In this document: positions 42,356 to 51,611 of the stretch, one piece after another
How positions within the stretch are numbered: position 1 is the first letter of the stretch
Layout of the letters: the number at the start of each line of letters is the position of its first letter
NCBI GenBank assembly: GCA_032017425.1
Contig: DALZPW010000001.1
Length of the DNA stretch: 64,000 nt
Strand: one strand, 5' to 3'
Origin: Faucicola tetraodonis
GTDB lineage: Bacteria > Pseudomonadota > Gammaproteobacteria > Pseudomonadales > Moraxellaceae
Program-made: the position numbers and the translations under genes
Notes under the pieces: generated by a model
What the model was told of the DNA's origin: nothing
Seen by the model: the letters and a program-made list of their open reading frames with translations, nothing else
Database searches by the model: none

Positions 42356-43300
42356 ATGGCAACAATTCCCAGCATGGCAGACCGTGATGGTTTTATTTGG
42401 ATGGATGGCAACATGGTAGACTGGCGTGATGCCAAAATCCACGTATTAACCCATACACTGCACTACGGGATGGGCGTATTTGAGGGGGTTCGAGCCTACA
42501 AAACCCATGATGGACGCACGGCGATTTTTCGTCTAGAAGACCATACCCAGCGCCTGCTAAATTCAGCTAAAATTTTCCAGCTTGCTGTACCCTATTCGTA
42601 TGAAGAAGTATTACAAGCACAAAAAGCCGTGGTACGTGAAAATAACCTTGAATCGGCATACCTTCGCCCATTGATTTGGGTCGGTTCTGAAAAATTGGGC
42701 ATCGCTGCCAAAGATAATAGCATTCACACCATCGTTGCCGCTTGGGTTTGGGGTGCTTATCTGGGTGAAGAAGGCATGGCAAAAGGTATCCGTGTAAAAA
42801 CCTCAAGTTTTACCCATCACCATCCAAACGTCACCATGTGTAAAGCCAAAGCCGTCAGCAACTACCCAGTATCTATCATGTCAAACCAAGAAGTCACCCG
42901 TCATGGCTATGATGAAGCGGTATTGATGGATACCCAAGGCTATGTTTGTCAAGGCTCAGGGGAAAACTTATTTTTGGTCAAAGATGGTGAACTGCATACC
43001 CCAGATTTGTCAGGTGGGGCATTGGACGGCATTACCCGTCGCACGGTGATACAGTTTGCACAGGACTTGGGCATCAAAGTGCATGAGCGTAGAATTACCC
43101 GTGATGAATTTTATATTGCGGATGAAATCTTTATGACAGGTACTGCTGCCGAGATTACCCCAATTCGTGAATATGATGACCACGTCATTGGCTGCGGCGC
43201 GCGTGGTGAAATCACCGAAAAACTGCAAAGTCTATTTTTTGACGTGGTACAAGGCAAAAATGATAAATACGCGCATTGGCTTAGCTACGTGGATGAATAA
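42356..43300 (+). CDS. ilvE: Branched-chain-amino-acid aminotransferase
   Basis: PLP class IV aminotransferase for valine, leucine and isoleucine. 314 aa. MADRDGFIWMDGNMVDWRDA and GMGVFEGVRAYKT match IlvE, and the catalytic Lys lies in CKAKAVSNYPVS. GGSGENLF and LDGITRRTVIQ follow. GGAGTAA precedes the ATG. It lies 79 bp after glnE. The order glnE-ilvE followed by LOS genes is also seen in Pseudomonas. Confidence 0.97.
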   Translation: MATIPSMADRDGFIWMDGNMVDWRDAKIHVLTHTLHYGMGVFEGVRAYKTHDGRTAIFRLEDHTQRLLNSAKIFQLAVPYSYEEVLQAQKAVVRENNLESAYLRPLIWVGSEKLGIAAKDNSIHTIVAAWVWGAYLGEEGMAKGIRVKTSSFTHHHPNVTMCKAKAVSNYPVSIMSNQEVTRHGYDEAVLMDTQGYVCQGSGENLFLVKDGELHTPDLSGGALDGITRRTVIQFAQDLGIKVHERRITRDEFYIADEIFMTGTAAEITPIREYDDHVIGCGARGEITEKLQSLFFDVVQGKNDKYAHWLSYVDE

Positions 43301-43329
43301 TCGGTAAAATTGTAGATAAGTGAAAATAA

Positions 43330-43366
43330 AAGGATAGTTATGTTAAAATGACTATCCTTATTTTTT
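43330..43366 (+). terminator. Terminator after ilvE
   Basis: AAGGATAGT (43330-43338) and ACTATCCTT (43351-43359), 12-nt loop, then ATTTTTT. It ends just before the first LOS gene; the next start codon, 43395, lies outside it. Confidence 0.85.
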
Positions 43367-43394
43367 GAAAAATTATCGGTACTTTGGAAGTGAT

Positions 43395-44222
43395 ATGACA
43401 ACATCGAGTGCAACCACCCCGCTTAAGCAAATTATTTGTATCAAATGGGGCACCAAATATGGCGCAGATTACGTTAATAAACTCTATGGGATGGTAAGCC
43501 GTAATATCACCCCACCGTTTCGCTTTGTTTGCTTTACCGACAATACCGATGGCATCCGTCCTGAAGTAGAATGTCAGGATTTGCCGCCCAGCGATATTGT
43601 GATGCCTACCAATACCCTTGGTAAATGGCCTAAGTCACGGCTTTGGAATGCACAGCTTGGCAATGTCACAGGAACGGTATTGTTTTTAGATCTTGATGTG
43701 GTCGTAGTGGGTAGCCTTGATGATTTTTTTAGTTTTGGTGATGACGATCAGACAGTTTTATCTTATAACCCAAGTAACCCCTTAGAGAAGCTAGGTCAAA
43801 CCTCGTGTTTTCGCTTTAAAGTCGGTAGTTTAGTTAGTTTGCTAGAAAAATTCCGTGCCGATCCACAAGGCGTGGCGGATAAATATCGCTTTGAGCAGCG
43901 TTTTGTCACGCGCAATGCCCCAGGTGGGGTTAAACTTTTTCCTAAAGAGTGGGTGGTGCATTTTCGCCGCAAATGCCGGCAGCCATTTCCGCTAAATTAT
44001 TTTATTCCGCCAAAACTGCCTCATGATGCACGCATTATTATTTTCCCTGGGGATTTGTATCCGCAAAATGCGATTGCAGGGCAATACAACAAAAATTCTG
44101 CCGATAACGCTAAAGAACATTTAGGGCAGTTATTCACTGCTGAAAAAATCAAAAAACCGATTTCGCATTTACGCCATTTTATTTTGCCGACTGATTGGGT
44201 GGCAACGCATTGGCGAGAATAG
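43395..44222 (+). CDS. LOS-locus glycosyltransferase-like protein (paralogue A1)
   Basis: 275-aa protein of a GT-A-like type. It starts MTTSSATTPL and has ICIKWGTKYGADYVNKLYGM, then FLDLDVVVVGSLD (D-x-D metal motif) and a C-terminal end LPTDWVATHW. The same plan is seen in the protein at 49844-50626, so the two are paralogues. GGAAG lies before the ATG at 43395; an upstream frame would overlap the ilvE terminator. First gene of the rightward LOS operon. Donor and linkage are unknown. Confidence 0.7.
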   Translation: MTTSSATTPLKQIICIKWGTKYGADYVNKLYGMVSRNITPPFRFVCFTDNTDGIRPEVECQDLPPSDIVMPTNTLGKWPKSRLWNAQLGNVTGTVLFLDLDVVVVGSLDDFFSFGDDDQTVLSYNPSNPLEKLGQTSCFRFKVGSLVSLLEKFRADPQGVADKYRFEQRFVTRNAPGGVKLFPKEWVVHFRRKCRQPFPLNYFIPPKLPHDARIIIFPGDLYPQNAIAGQYNKNSADNAKEHLGQLFTAEKIKKPISHLRHFILPTDWVATHWRE

Positions 44223-44232
44223 AGGATAAACT

Positions 44233-45102
44233 ATGGCGAACTTAGACCAACCTATCAAAATCTTTATCGGCTGTGATCCTAATAACAGCGACCTTGAGCA
44301 GATGATGGTGCTAGATTATAGCTTGCACAAACATACAAGCGAGCCTGTCGAGATTATCTGGATGCAGTTAAGCCGTGACCCAAGCAGCGTATGGTATTCC
44401 AATCCGCAAACAGGCGAGGGCTGGCATACCGAAAAATGGGCGACCCCGTTTTCGGGTTTTCGTTGGGCAATCCCTGAATATTGTGGCTTTAGCGGACGGG
44501 CAATTTATATGGATGCCGATATGGTGGTGTTGGACGATATCGCTAAATTGTGGCAGCATCCGATATCCGATGAGGCGATTCTTGCGGCTAAAGGCGATGG
44601 CGATTTGATGCGACTGTGCACCTGCGTATGGGATTGCCAAAAAGCCAAGGATTATCTTGAGCCTATAGTCCAGCTACAAGCCGATCCTGAGAGCCATAGC
44701 AAAATGATGGCAAAATTTAAAGCCAATCCGCAACTCATACAGCTATACCAAGACAGCTTTAATTGTGTGGATGGCGAAGATTTAGCGATTGAGGATATTC
44801 GGATTTTGCATTATTCGGACATGGGAACGCAGTTTAGCCATAAATATTCCTTACCGCGCTTACAAGCCGAGGGCAAAACGCATTGGTTCGATGGGCAGAT
44901 TTTGCCGCACCCTCGTCAAGATTTGGTTGAGCTTTTCGATACCTATTATCAAGAGGCGATACAAGCGGGCTATAGTATTGAAAACTATCGCACTACGCCG
45001 TTTGGCGAATTTCCAAAAAGAACTTACAAGAAAGGTTACAAGGGTAATGCGGTGACTCGTCCCGCGAAAAAACCTTCTTTATTGAGTCGTTGGTTTAAAT
45101 AG
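44233..45102 (+). CDS. GT8-like glycosyltransferase
   Basis: 289-aa inverting or retaining GT-A enzyme. KIFIGCDPNNSDLEQMMVLD opens the Rossmann-like fold; the D-x-D motif is in IYMDADMVVLDD. WMQLSRDP and HTEKWATPFSGFRWAIPEY are other blocks, typical of GT8-like LOS enzymes. The gene follows the previous one by 10 bp and AGGAT precedes its ATG, so they are co-transcribed. Sugar is not readable. Confidence 0.75.
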   Translation: MANLDQPIKIFIGCDPNNSDLEQMMVLDYSLHKHTSEPVEIIWMQLSRDPSSVWYSNPQTGEGWHTEKWATPFSGFRWAIPEYCGFSGRAIYMDADMVVLDDIAKLWQHPISDEAILAAKGDGDLMRLCTCVWDCQKAKDYLEPIVQLQADPESHSKMMAKFKANPQLIQLYQDSFNCVDGEDLAIEDIRILHYSDMGTQFSHKYSLPRLQAEGKTHWFDGQILPHPRQDLVELFDTYYQEAIQAGYSIENYRTTPFGEFPKRTYKKGYKGNAVTRPAKKPSLLSRWFK

Positions 45103-45117
45103 TCAATAGAGTATTAA

Positions 45118-46215
45118 ATGTCATTGGTTCAGTCACAAAAAATCGTATTAGTGATTAATTCCCTGCAAGGCGGTGGGGCAGAAAAATTTGTTTTGACCTT
45201 GGGAGAAGCCTTTTACCAGATGGGTTTTGAGGTGCATATTGTCCGATTTGACCCGATTGTCGAACATACATTAAGCGAAAATTTAATCTATCATCTTATC
45301 CCTTTTCGCAATTATCGACGTTTTCCGAAAGGTAAAATTCGGCATTTCTTTTTTGCACGGGCGGTTGATGGCTATATCAGTAAACATATTGGTCAGCCTG
45401 TGGCAATATTCGTGAACTTGTACCGTGAACATGAGGTGTTTTATTATTCAAAGCAAAAAAAGGTGGCTTATGTCATCCATAATCAACTGAGTGAAAAATT
45501 AAAACTTGCTATCTTGCCGCCCAAGCAGCTTTCTCACTTTCAACGGATTTATACCAAGTATCCTGCTATTTGTGTGAGCGGCGGGGTAGAGCAGGATTTT
45601 GTCCGTCAATTTGGAGAACCGACCAAAACCACCACGATTGATAACCCCATCGACCGTGATAACATCCGTGTATTAGCTGAGGCAGCTAGCCCAGATTTAC
45701 CCAATGTCGCCCGACAGGGCTATCTTATCCATGTGGGCAGTTTTAAAGCCCAAAAAGGGCATGAAATTTTATTGCAAGCTTATGCCAATTCGGCACAGAC
45801 ATTGCCCTTGGTATTGGTGGGTAAGGGTAGTCTGCAAGCGCAAATTGAACAAAACATTATCGCGTTAAACTTGCAAGATAAAGTGATTTTAACTGGGTTT
45901 CAAAAGAATCCTTACCCATTGCTAAAGCACGCCACAGGGTTTGTGTTATCCTCGCATTTTGAGGGCTTTGCATTGGTATTGGCAGAGTCATTGGCATTGG
46001 GCGTGCCTGCAATTAGCACCGATTGTCCGTCAGGACCTAGTGAGATTTTGCCGCCGCAGAATTTGGTGGCAGTGGCAGATATCCCTACGTTAACTGAAAA
46101 AATCAACCAATTAATGAGCCATCCTAGCCAGTTTAACGTGCCATTTAACGAAGCTTTTTTGCCGCAAAATGTTGCCCGTCAGTATTTGGCATTTATGGGG
46201 GTTGATTGTGAATAA
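45118..46215 (+). CDS. GT4-family LOS glycosyltransferase (paralogue B1)
   Basis: 365-aa GT-B enzyme. It starts MSLVQSQKIVLVINSLQGGGAEKFVL and has the nucleotide-sugar site HVGSFKAQKGHEIL, then SHFEGFALVLAESLALGVP (E-x7-E) and TDCPSGPSEIL. A second gene at 47006 encodes a paralogue of exactly the same length, with an almost identical opening. Third gene of the rightward LOS operon. Confidence 0.85.
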   Translation: MSLVQSQKIVLVINSLQGGGAEKFVLTLGEAFYQMGFEVHIVRFDPIVEHTLSENLIYHLIPFRNYRRFPKGKIRHFFFARAVDGYISKHIGQPVAIFVNLYREHEVFYYSKQKKVAYVIHNQLSEKLKLAILPPKQLSHFQRIYTKYPAICVSGGVEQDFVRQFGEPTKTTTIDNPIDRDNIRVLAEAASPDLPNVARQGYLIHVGSFKAQKGHEILLQAYANSAQTLPLVLVGKGSLQAQIEQNIIALNLQDKVILTGFQKNPYPLLKHATGFVLSSHFEGFALVLAESLALGVPAISTDCPSGPSEILPPQNLVAVADIPTLTEKINQLMSHPSQFNVPFNEAFLPQNVARQYLAFMGVDCE

Positions 46216-46233
46216 GCTCAAGCGAGAAAAGTG

Positions 46234-46989
46234 ATGCTAAAAAATTATGTGATTAGTCTCGCTCATCATAGCAAGCGGCAAAGCCATATCCAACAAGAGT
46301 TTGCTAAGCAGCACATACCTTTTACTTTTTTTTCGGCGGTCACCCCGGATAAAAATACCCAAGTCGCTCAGCGACTGGCGATTGATATCACAAAGTCGGT
46401 ATCTAGTGACACCGAAATTGCCTGTTTTTTAAGTCATGCTAGCCTGTGGCAACGCTGTGTGGATGAAAATCTTGATTATATCGGGATTTATGAGGATGAT
46501 GTTTTTTTAGGTCAGCAGTTCGAGCAGTTGATTCGTCAAACTGATGTTTTTCAAAGCCAAACTATCGATATTTTAAAATTAGAAAAGGTAAGCCCAAGGG
46601 TGCATTTGGCTCATCCGATAGTTTTACCTCAGAGTAAACGGACGATTTATGAATTAAAGTCTCGCCATTTAGGCGGAGCAGGCTATCTGCTATCCCATCG
46701 CGCTTGTCAGTATCTATTACAATATATCAGAAACCTACCCCAGCTTGAGGCAGTCGATGTGATGCTATTTGATGTGGGGAAATACCCCAAAGCCCTGCCT
46801 GTATATCAGCTTGTGCCTGCGATTGTGATTCAGGAGCATCATTTATTACCGCAAGTTGCTTTGGCAAGCAGCCTGCAGGCAACCAGAAGCCGAGAAATTA
46901 AACGCCCCTTAACAGGGCTACAAAAAATCAAACGTGAAGTCCTGCGTGCGACACGCCCGCTATATATGACCAACCTTACCTTTGAATAA
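46234..46989 (+). CDS. GT25-family LOS glycosyltransferase
   Basis: 251-aa LgtB/Lex2B-like enzyme, a probable galactosyltransferase. It opens MLKNYVISLAHHSKRQSHI, and has SDTEIACFLSHASLW, DYIGIYEDDVFLG (E-D-D metal site) and GGAGYLLSHRACQYLL, all typical of GT25. The start is taken as ATG 46234; a GTG at 46231 directly precedes it. It lies between the two GT4 paralogues. Donor sugar is inferred from the family only. Confidence 0.88.
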   Translation: MLKNYVISLAHHSKRQSHIQQEFAKQHIPFTFFSAVTPDKNTQVAQRLAIDITKSVSSDTEIACFLSHASLWQRCVDENLDYIGIYEDDVFLGQQFEQLIRQTDVFQSQTIDILKLEKVSPRVHLAHPIVLPQSKRTIYELKSRHLGGAGYLLSHRACQYLLQYIRNLPQLEAVDVMLFDVGKYPKALPVYQLVPAIVIQEHHLLPQVALASSLQATRSREIKRPLTGLQKIKREVLRATRPLYMTNLTFE

Positions 46990-47005
46990 ACCTAAGGAGC
47001 CACTT

Positions 47006-48103
47006 GTGAGCTGCAACCCCTCAAATATCATTGTGTTGGTTATCAACTGCTTGCAGGGGGGCGGGGCAGAAAAGTCAGTATTGACGCTCGCAGAAGGCTT
47101 TTATCAATTGGGCTATAAAGTCCATGTCATCCGATTTAAAGCCACCACAGAATATGAGCTTAGCCCCCACATTGATTTTCATATTGTCAACTTTAAGTGG
47201 TTTAAATTAATCCCCAGTGATAGGGTGCGTTACCAACAATTTGCTAAATATTTAGATAACTATATTTTAACCCATATTGGTCAGCCATGTTTGACGATTG
47301 CAAATTTGGAACGGGCGGACAAGGTATTAAGCTATAGCCAGTTACCCAATGTTATTCATGTGATTCGTAATACTCTTTCTCAAGAACTGAAATTAGCCCA
47401 AGCTCTCAATAAGCCTATCGATATAGCCCAGCTAAAGACGACCTATCATGCGCAGCCTTGTGTGGCGATTAGTGAAGGGGTGGCGGTGGATTTTAAGGCG
47501 ACTTTAGGGCTTACGAATATTACTACGATTTATAACCCGATTGATAACAAGCTTATTGAGGCGATGGCAGAAACATACCCGCTAGAGACTGCGGAGTTTA
47601 TTGTGCATGTGGGCAGCTTTAAATACCAAAAAGCGCATGATATTCTGCTAAAAGCCTATGCCAAAACATCGCAACGTTATCCGCTGTATTTGGTGGGTCA
47701 AGGTAAGTTGATGGCAGAAACCAAACAGCTTGCGGTTGATTTAGGCATTAGCGACAAGGTGGTGTTTATTGGCTTTAAATCTAACCCCTATCCGTATATC
47801 AAACACGCTAAATGCTTAGTATTAAGTTCTCGATTTGAGGGCTTTGGGCGAGTGATTGCCGAAGCATTAGCCGTGGATACGCCTGTGATAAGCACCGACT
47901 GTCCGTATGGTCCTAGTGAGTTGTTACCAAGACAAAATCTGGTCCCTGTTGATGATATTGACGCCTTAGCCCAATTATTAGAACAAGCAATGGCAAATCC
48001 ATCGGCGTTTGCCGTGCCGTTTGATGAGCGATTTTTACCCAAAAATATCGCTAACCAATACATTGAGCGATTCGTGACCTCTAATCTGCCCGATACGGAA
48101 TAA
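47006..48103 (+). CDS. GT4-family LOS glycosyltransferase (paralogue B2)
   Basis: 365-aa GT-B enzyme. It opens with IIVLVINCLQGGGAEKSVL and has HVGSFKYQKAHDIL and SRFEGFGRVIAEALAVDTP (E-x7-E). The GTG at 47006 is chosen because AAGGAG lies 6 nt upstream and it makes the protein the same length as the paralogue at 45118; a TTG at 46982 would overlap the GT25 gene. Its last 23 bp overlap the end of the leftward gene at 48081, so the two transcription units are convergent and share coding sequence. Confidence 0.85.
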   Translation: MSCNPSNIIVLVINCLQGGGAEKSVLTLAEGFYQLGYKVHVIRFKATTEYELSPHIDFHIVNFKWFKLIPSDRVRYQQFAKYLDNYILTHIGQPCLTIANLERADKVLSYSQLPNVIHVIRNTLSQELKLAQALNKPIDIAQLKTTYHAQPCVAISEGVAVDFKATLGLTNITTIYNPIDNKLIEAMAETYPLETAEFIVHVGSFKYQKAHDILLKAYAKTSQRYPLYLVGQGKLMAETKQLAVDLGISDKVVFIGFKSNPYPYIKHAKCLVLSSRFEGFGRVIAEALAVDTPVISTDCPYGPSELLPRQNLVPVDDIDALAQLLEQAMANPSAFAVPFDERFLPKNIANQYIERFVTSNLPDTE

Positions 48104-48935
48104 ATGTAAACAAATCCTTAGAAATGGGCGAGTGGTTATAAATTTGCACGCCTTTTTGCTGATAGTTGTGGGCTACCCAATCAAACGACGGTACGATACG
48201 GTGGGTGATAGCCTTATCAAGTTTGGTCGGGGCAGCATTTTCTTGGTTTTCATAAAACCGTGGCTGCTGGCTATTGATTAAATCAATGCCATACAGATGT
48301 ATCACTTGAAATCCTAGAGAATAGGCAAGCTGTAACGCCACCAACGCTACCGTTCCCCCTTCAACAAAGCCGTAACGAATATCCCAAGACACCCCAATTT
48401 TTTTGTTAATAGTATGATAAGGGCTATGTTTTAGGTGTTTTAGTCGGGTACGTTTATTGAGTGTGACAGCTATTTTGCCTAAAAGGCTAGTTTGCTGAAG
48501 GGCAATCAAACTATCATCAATCGGTCTATCGACTGGATAGATGATATAGATATGGTCAGCATATTGAACTAAAAAATCGGGCGCATCTTGCCATAGTTGT
48601 TCTGCCACTAAAGCACTGATATACAGCGGATAACCCCCCTGATAATACTGCAGCGGAATACTACAGTTATGTTTAATAAAGCGTGGGTCGGTGATGACAT
48701 ACGCCACAATCTTATCAAATTTATAGTGTTCGGTCAGGCTAATACTGCCATTTACAAATATAACCGACTCACAACCAAGCAAGTCAATGGCATTGGTCTG
48801 GATGCTCGGTCCTGACGCCAAAATATGTACCGTCGTATCAGAGACTTTTGGTAGCACAAATGCAGGATTGACAATACGTAGGGCGATTGTCTGAGTAGAT
48901 CGGGTAAATATCAAAGAATGATTGGCTACCACCAT
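48081..48935 (-). CDS. LOS-locus protein with DUF115/GT42-like features
   Basis: 284-aa protein. HILASGPSIQTN near residue 37 is a G-P-S type nucleotide-binding opening, followed by VNGSISL and, in the C-terminal half, VALVALQLAYSLGFQVIHLYGIDL. This layout resembles DUF115 and GT42 (sialyltransferase-like) families, but the match is weak and I do not assign an activity. It ends with IPYRAD 23 bp inside the convergent GT4 gene. The gene start overlaps the previous gene (ending at 48926) by 10 bp. Confidence 0.55.
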   Translation of the reverse strand: MVVANHSLIFTRSTQTIALRIVNPAFVLPKVSDTTVHILASGPSIQTNAIDLLGCESVIFVNGSISLTEHYKFDKIVAYVITDPRFIKHNCSIPLQYYQGGYPLYISALVAEQLWQDAPDFLVQYADHIYIIYPVDRPIDDSLIALQQTSLLGKIAVTLNKRTRLKHLKHSPYHTINKKIGVSWDIRYGFVEGGTVALVALQLAYSLGFQVIHLYGIDLINSQQPRFYENQENAAPTKLDKAITHRIVPSFDWVAHNYQQKGVQIYNHSPISKDLFTFIPYRAD

Positions 48936-49735
48936 GCTGATTTTTCATCCTTATGTAGTTGTTTTAATGTGGTGAATGCGCTAGGTTGGTCATGCAATCT
49001 GGCAAACACCTTGAGTAAGAGTGTGGTAGAAAAAGGGTCTTCAGCGTAAAAATGCTGATACCGCTCACGCATATGTTTTAGTGTATCGTCCTTACCTAGC
49101 CTAAAATAGGTCAAACCAGCATACAGCGGTTTATGATGCGCGTACAAAATAGCGGATTTTTCCTCATCTAGACTGGCAGATGAACGACACAGATACTGCT
49201 GGGTTTCGTAGACTTTTACCGTATTAATCAAAGTAATAATATTGAGTAATATTGCCTTTCTAGTGGGCTTTGGATCAAAATCAATAAAGGTATCGCAGGC
49301 AGAGGCAATCCACCGTAAACTTAAATTATCCATCAAATAGTCAGTCTGCGTTTGCCAAAGATGGGTAAAGGTTTGAAAAGTTTTTTCAGGTTGAAACCGA
49401 CGGCGTAATAATACAATCAGTATCGCATGGTAAAAACTAAGTTCAGATTGTCCTATAAACTCGCGTTGCAACGTGGTTAAATGCGTGTATAAATTGCGAA
49501 TACGCCGTGGCTCATAGTCCATAAGCGGGTTTATAGGTTCATCCAGTTGGGAATCATCTAATAAATGGGGGTGGGCTTGAATAATCGTGTCAATGATAGA
49601 ACAGGTATCACTATCAATCATACGACTTTTCATCGCCTCAATATTTTGCCCGGCATAGTGGTCAATAATTTGATTCGCCCCAAGGCGTTTTTCACTTTTA
49701 AATAATAAAATAAACTTACGATACCAGTTTGCCAT
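48926..49735 (-). CDS. Unknown helical protein of the LOS locus
   Basis: 269-aa protein with no recognised domain. It begins MANWYRKFILLFKSEKRLG, and is mainly charged helices, with the repeating pattern HxxxLxx and YxxL that may hint at TPR-like helices; there is no signal peptide. AGGAAT lies before the ATG. Its position between two LOS genes suggests a supporting or assembly role. The overlap with the downstream gene implies translational coupling. Confidence 0.5.
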   Translation of the reverse strand: MANWYRKFILLFKSEKRLGANQIIDHYAGQNIEAMKSRMIDSDTCSIIDTIIQAHPHLLDDSQLDEPINPLMDYEPRRIRNLYTHLTTLQREFIGQSELSFYHAILIVLLRRRFQPEKTFQTFTHLWQTQTDYLMDNLSLRWIASACDTFIDFDPKPTRKAILLNIITLINTVKVYETQQYLCRSSASLDEEKSAILYAHHKPLYAGLTYFRLGKDDTLKHMRERYQHFYAEDPFSTTLLLKVFARLHDQPSAFTTLKQLHKDEKSAWW

Positions 49736-49843
49736 TTTTTATTATTCCTAAAACCGCAAGCTTATGTGAAAGTTGTTCTAAGTTTAATTATCCGCTGCCC
49801 AATTATCCATTAATTATCTAAGACTTAACTACCAAAGGTTAAG

Positions 49844-50626
49844 TTATCGCCAATAATCCCTAATCCAGTCAGTTGGTAATACCTTACGATACCATTTACC
49901 GCTTCTACCCATGATGGCATCAGGTGGATTCACTTCCCCATGAAAAATCACCATTTTTGCCCCTTTAGGCAAAATCGGCGGTTTGACAAAACTTAAGGGA
50001 AATGGCTGCACGCATTGGTATTTAAAGCTCACGCACCAAGACGCATCCCAATATTCAAGGTGATGATGTTCACGCAAATAATTGGATAGGTAAGCTTGCT
50101 CATGGCGTACTTGGCTACGAATCGTTTCAAAATTTTTCTCAAAATTTGATAACAAATTCGGATAAGTATGTTGTCCGACTTTAAAGCGATACACCGATGA
50201 ATTACCCACCATGCGCCACGGTTTTTTCCAATCACGGATTATCACCACACTGTCATCGTGCTGCGCTTGATAAGTAAAAAAGCAATCAATATTATCGACA
50301 ATCACAATATCAATGTCCAAAAATAACGCCGTGCCTTTTAAATCATATAATTCAGGGCTAAAGGTGGTCAGTTTTTTCCAGCCACGTTCAGGAATATTAC
50401 TGGGTAAATTGAGCTCAGGAATTGGGTAGCATTTGACGTTGGCATCTATCCCTGTGCTATCATCGGTCAAACATACCATTTGAAAGGGCAACGTTAAATG
50501 TCTGTTAACCATATTGTACAGGCGATTAACGTACTCAGCACCATATTTGGTACCCCATTTCATACAAATAATGTAACGGTTTTCATCAGGCAGAGCAGGC
50601 GCTGAAGTATAATTTGGTAAAGTCAT
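49844..50626 (-). CDS. LOS-locus glycosyltransferase-like protein (paralogue A2)
   Basis: 260-aa protein resembling the one at 43395-44222. It has IICMKWGTKYGAEYVNRLYN, LFLDIDIVIVDNID (D-x-D) and, at the end, PPDAIMG and LPTDWIRDYW. The shared blocks at both ends show common ancestry, but the central parts differ. It lies at the start of the leftward LOS unit, 18 bp after the acyltransferase gene. Activity unknown; a role in LOS outer-core synthesis is inferred. Confidence 0.7.
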   Translation of the reverse strand: MTLPNYTSAPALPDENRYIICMKWGTKYGAEYVNRLYNMVNRHLTLPFQMVCLTDDSTGIDANVKCYPIPELNLPSNIPERGWKKLTTFSPELYDLKGTALFLDIDIVIVDNIDCFFTYQAQHDDSVVIIRDWKKPWRMVGNSSVYRFKVGQHTYPNLLSNFEKNFETIRSQVRHEQAYLSNYLREHHHLEYWDASWCVSFKYQCVQPFPLSFVKPPILPKGAKMVIFHGEVNPPDAIMGRSGKWYRKVLPTDWIRDYWR

Positions 50627-50644
50627 AAGTAAATGATTATCATA

Positions 50645-51589
50645 TTAAGTAAGTGAATTGATAATATCATGATTGCTAAGTTTTGGATAACGCTGGCGAA
50701 CCGCTACTGCGATGGATGGCTTGGCATTATAAATAACCGGAAATCCTGGCACACGTTTAAAGCGCTTATAGCCCCACATATATTGACTGGGGAAACGGTC
50801 AATCATTCGCTCGATGGCGTGGTTCATCGCAGTTGTCGCTGTCACCATGTTTTTGTCATACAAGGTGGGGTCAGTTAACTCATCACAATAAATATCAAAG
50901 CCTTGTCCATCATCACGGCGTACACAGGTCAAACCTACCAAGCTACATTTGGTTTTACTGGCTAATTTGCTAGCAAGAGTACTGGTCAATGTCGGAATAC
51001 CAAAAAAAGGCACCACTTCACCGCCAGATGGGTCAGGGACATGGTCAGGTAATATGATACTAAAACCGCCTGCTTTTAGGGTTTTAAAAATCGCTTTTAC
51101 CCCAGTGGCATCGGTTGGTACCAAAGTTGCATTTAGTCGCTGACGCCCTTGTAGCACAAACTGATTGGCTTGTTCACCTTTCACGGGTTTATACATGATG
51201 GTCGGTGCGCCGAACTGGTTGAGCCACGCATTCATGATTTCCCATGTTCCCAAATGCGGCACAATTGCAAGCATGCCATTGGGGTTTTGTAAGCCTTGCA
51301 TTAAAACTTGTTGATGATGCACGGTATGGATTTGTTTGACCGACCACGCAGGTGGCATCGCCCAGCTTTTAGCCGATTCCACCATGTTTTTGCTTTGATT
51401 GGCAATACAGGCTCTAGCAAGCTGGTCACGCTGAGTTTCGGTGAGTTCAGGATAGACAAGTCGTAAGTTAGTATCAACGGTTTTTATGATACTTTTGTCA
51501 CGACGAAGTGAAATGATAAAGCTTGCGATATGTGCCAATAGATACAGCATCCACATTGGCACATATTTGAGGAGAGTAAAGGCATTCAT
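50645..51589 (-). CDS. Lipid A late acyltransferase-like protein (LpxL/LpxM family)
   Basis: 314-aa membrane-associated acyltransferase. The N-terminal hydrophobic segment MLYLLAHIASFIISL is followed by the HX4E catalytic motif in VPHLGTWEIMNAW, then ILPDHVPDPSGGEVVPFFG and the C-terminal MWGYKRFKRVPG. It adds secondary acyl chains to lipid A using acyl-ACP. It is upstream of, and in the same direction as, the leftward LOS genes, which is consistent. Acyl length and position are not visible; gene symbol is not assigned. Confidence 0.88.
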   Translation of the reverse strand: MNAFTLLKYVPMWMLYLLAHIASFIISLRRDKSIIKTVDTNLRLVYPELTETQRDQLARACIANQSKNMVESAKSWAMPPAWSVKQIHTVHHQQVLMQGLQNPNGMLAIVPHLGTWEIMNAWLNQFGAPTIMYKPVKGEQANQFVLQGRQRLNATLVPTDATGVKAIFKTLKAGGFSIILPDHVPDPSGGEVVPFFGIPTLTSTLASKLASKTKCSLVGLTCVRRDDGQGFDIYCDELTDPTLYDKNMVTATTAMNHAIERMIDRFPSQYMWGYKRFKRVPGFPVIYNAKPSIAVAVRQRYPKLSNHDIINSLT

Positions 51590-51611
51590 CTAATTAAAGG
51601 TGTGACCTTGA

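Noticed and set aside
43365..43394. Upstream start for the first LOS gene
   Set aside because: It would place the start codon in the ilvE terminator T-run; GGAAG supports 43395 instead.
46982..47005. TTG start of the second GT4 gene
   Set aside because: AAGGAG lies in front of the GTG at 47006, and this start gives the same length as the paralogue.
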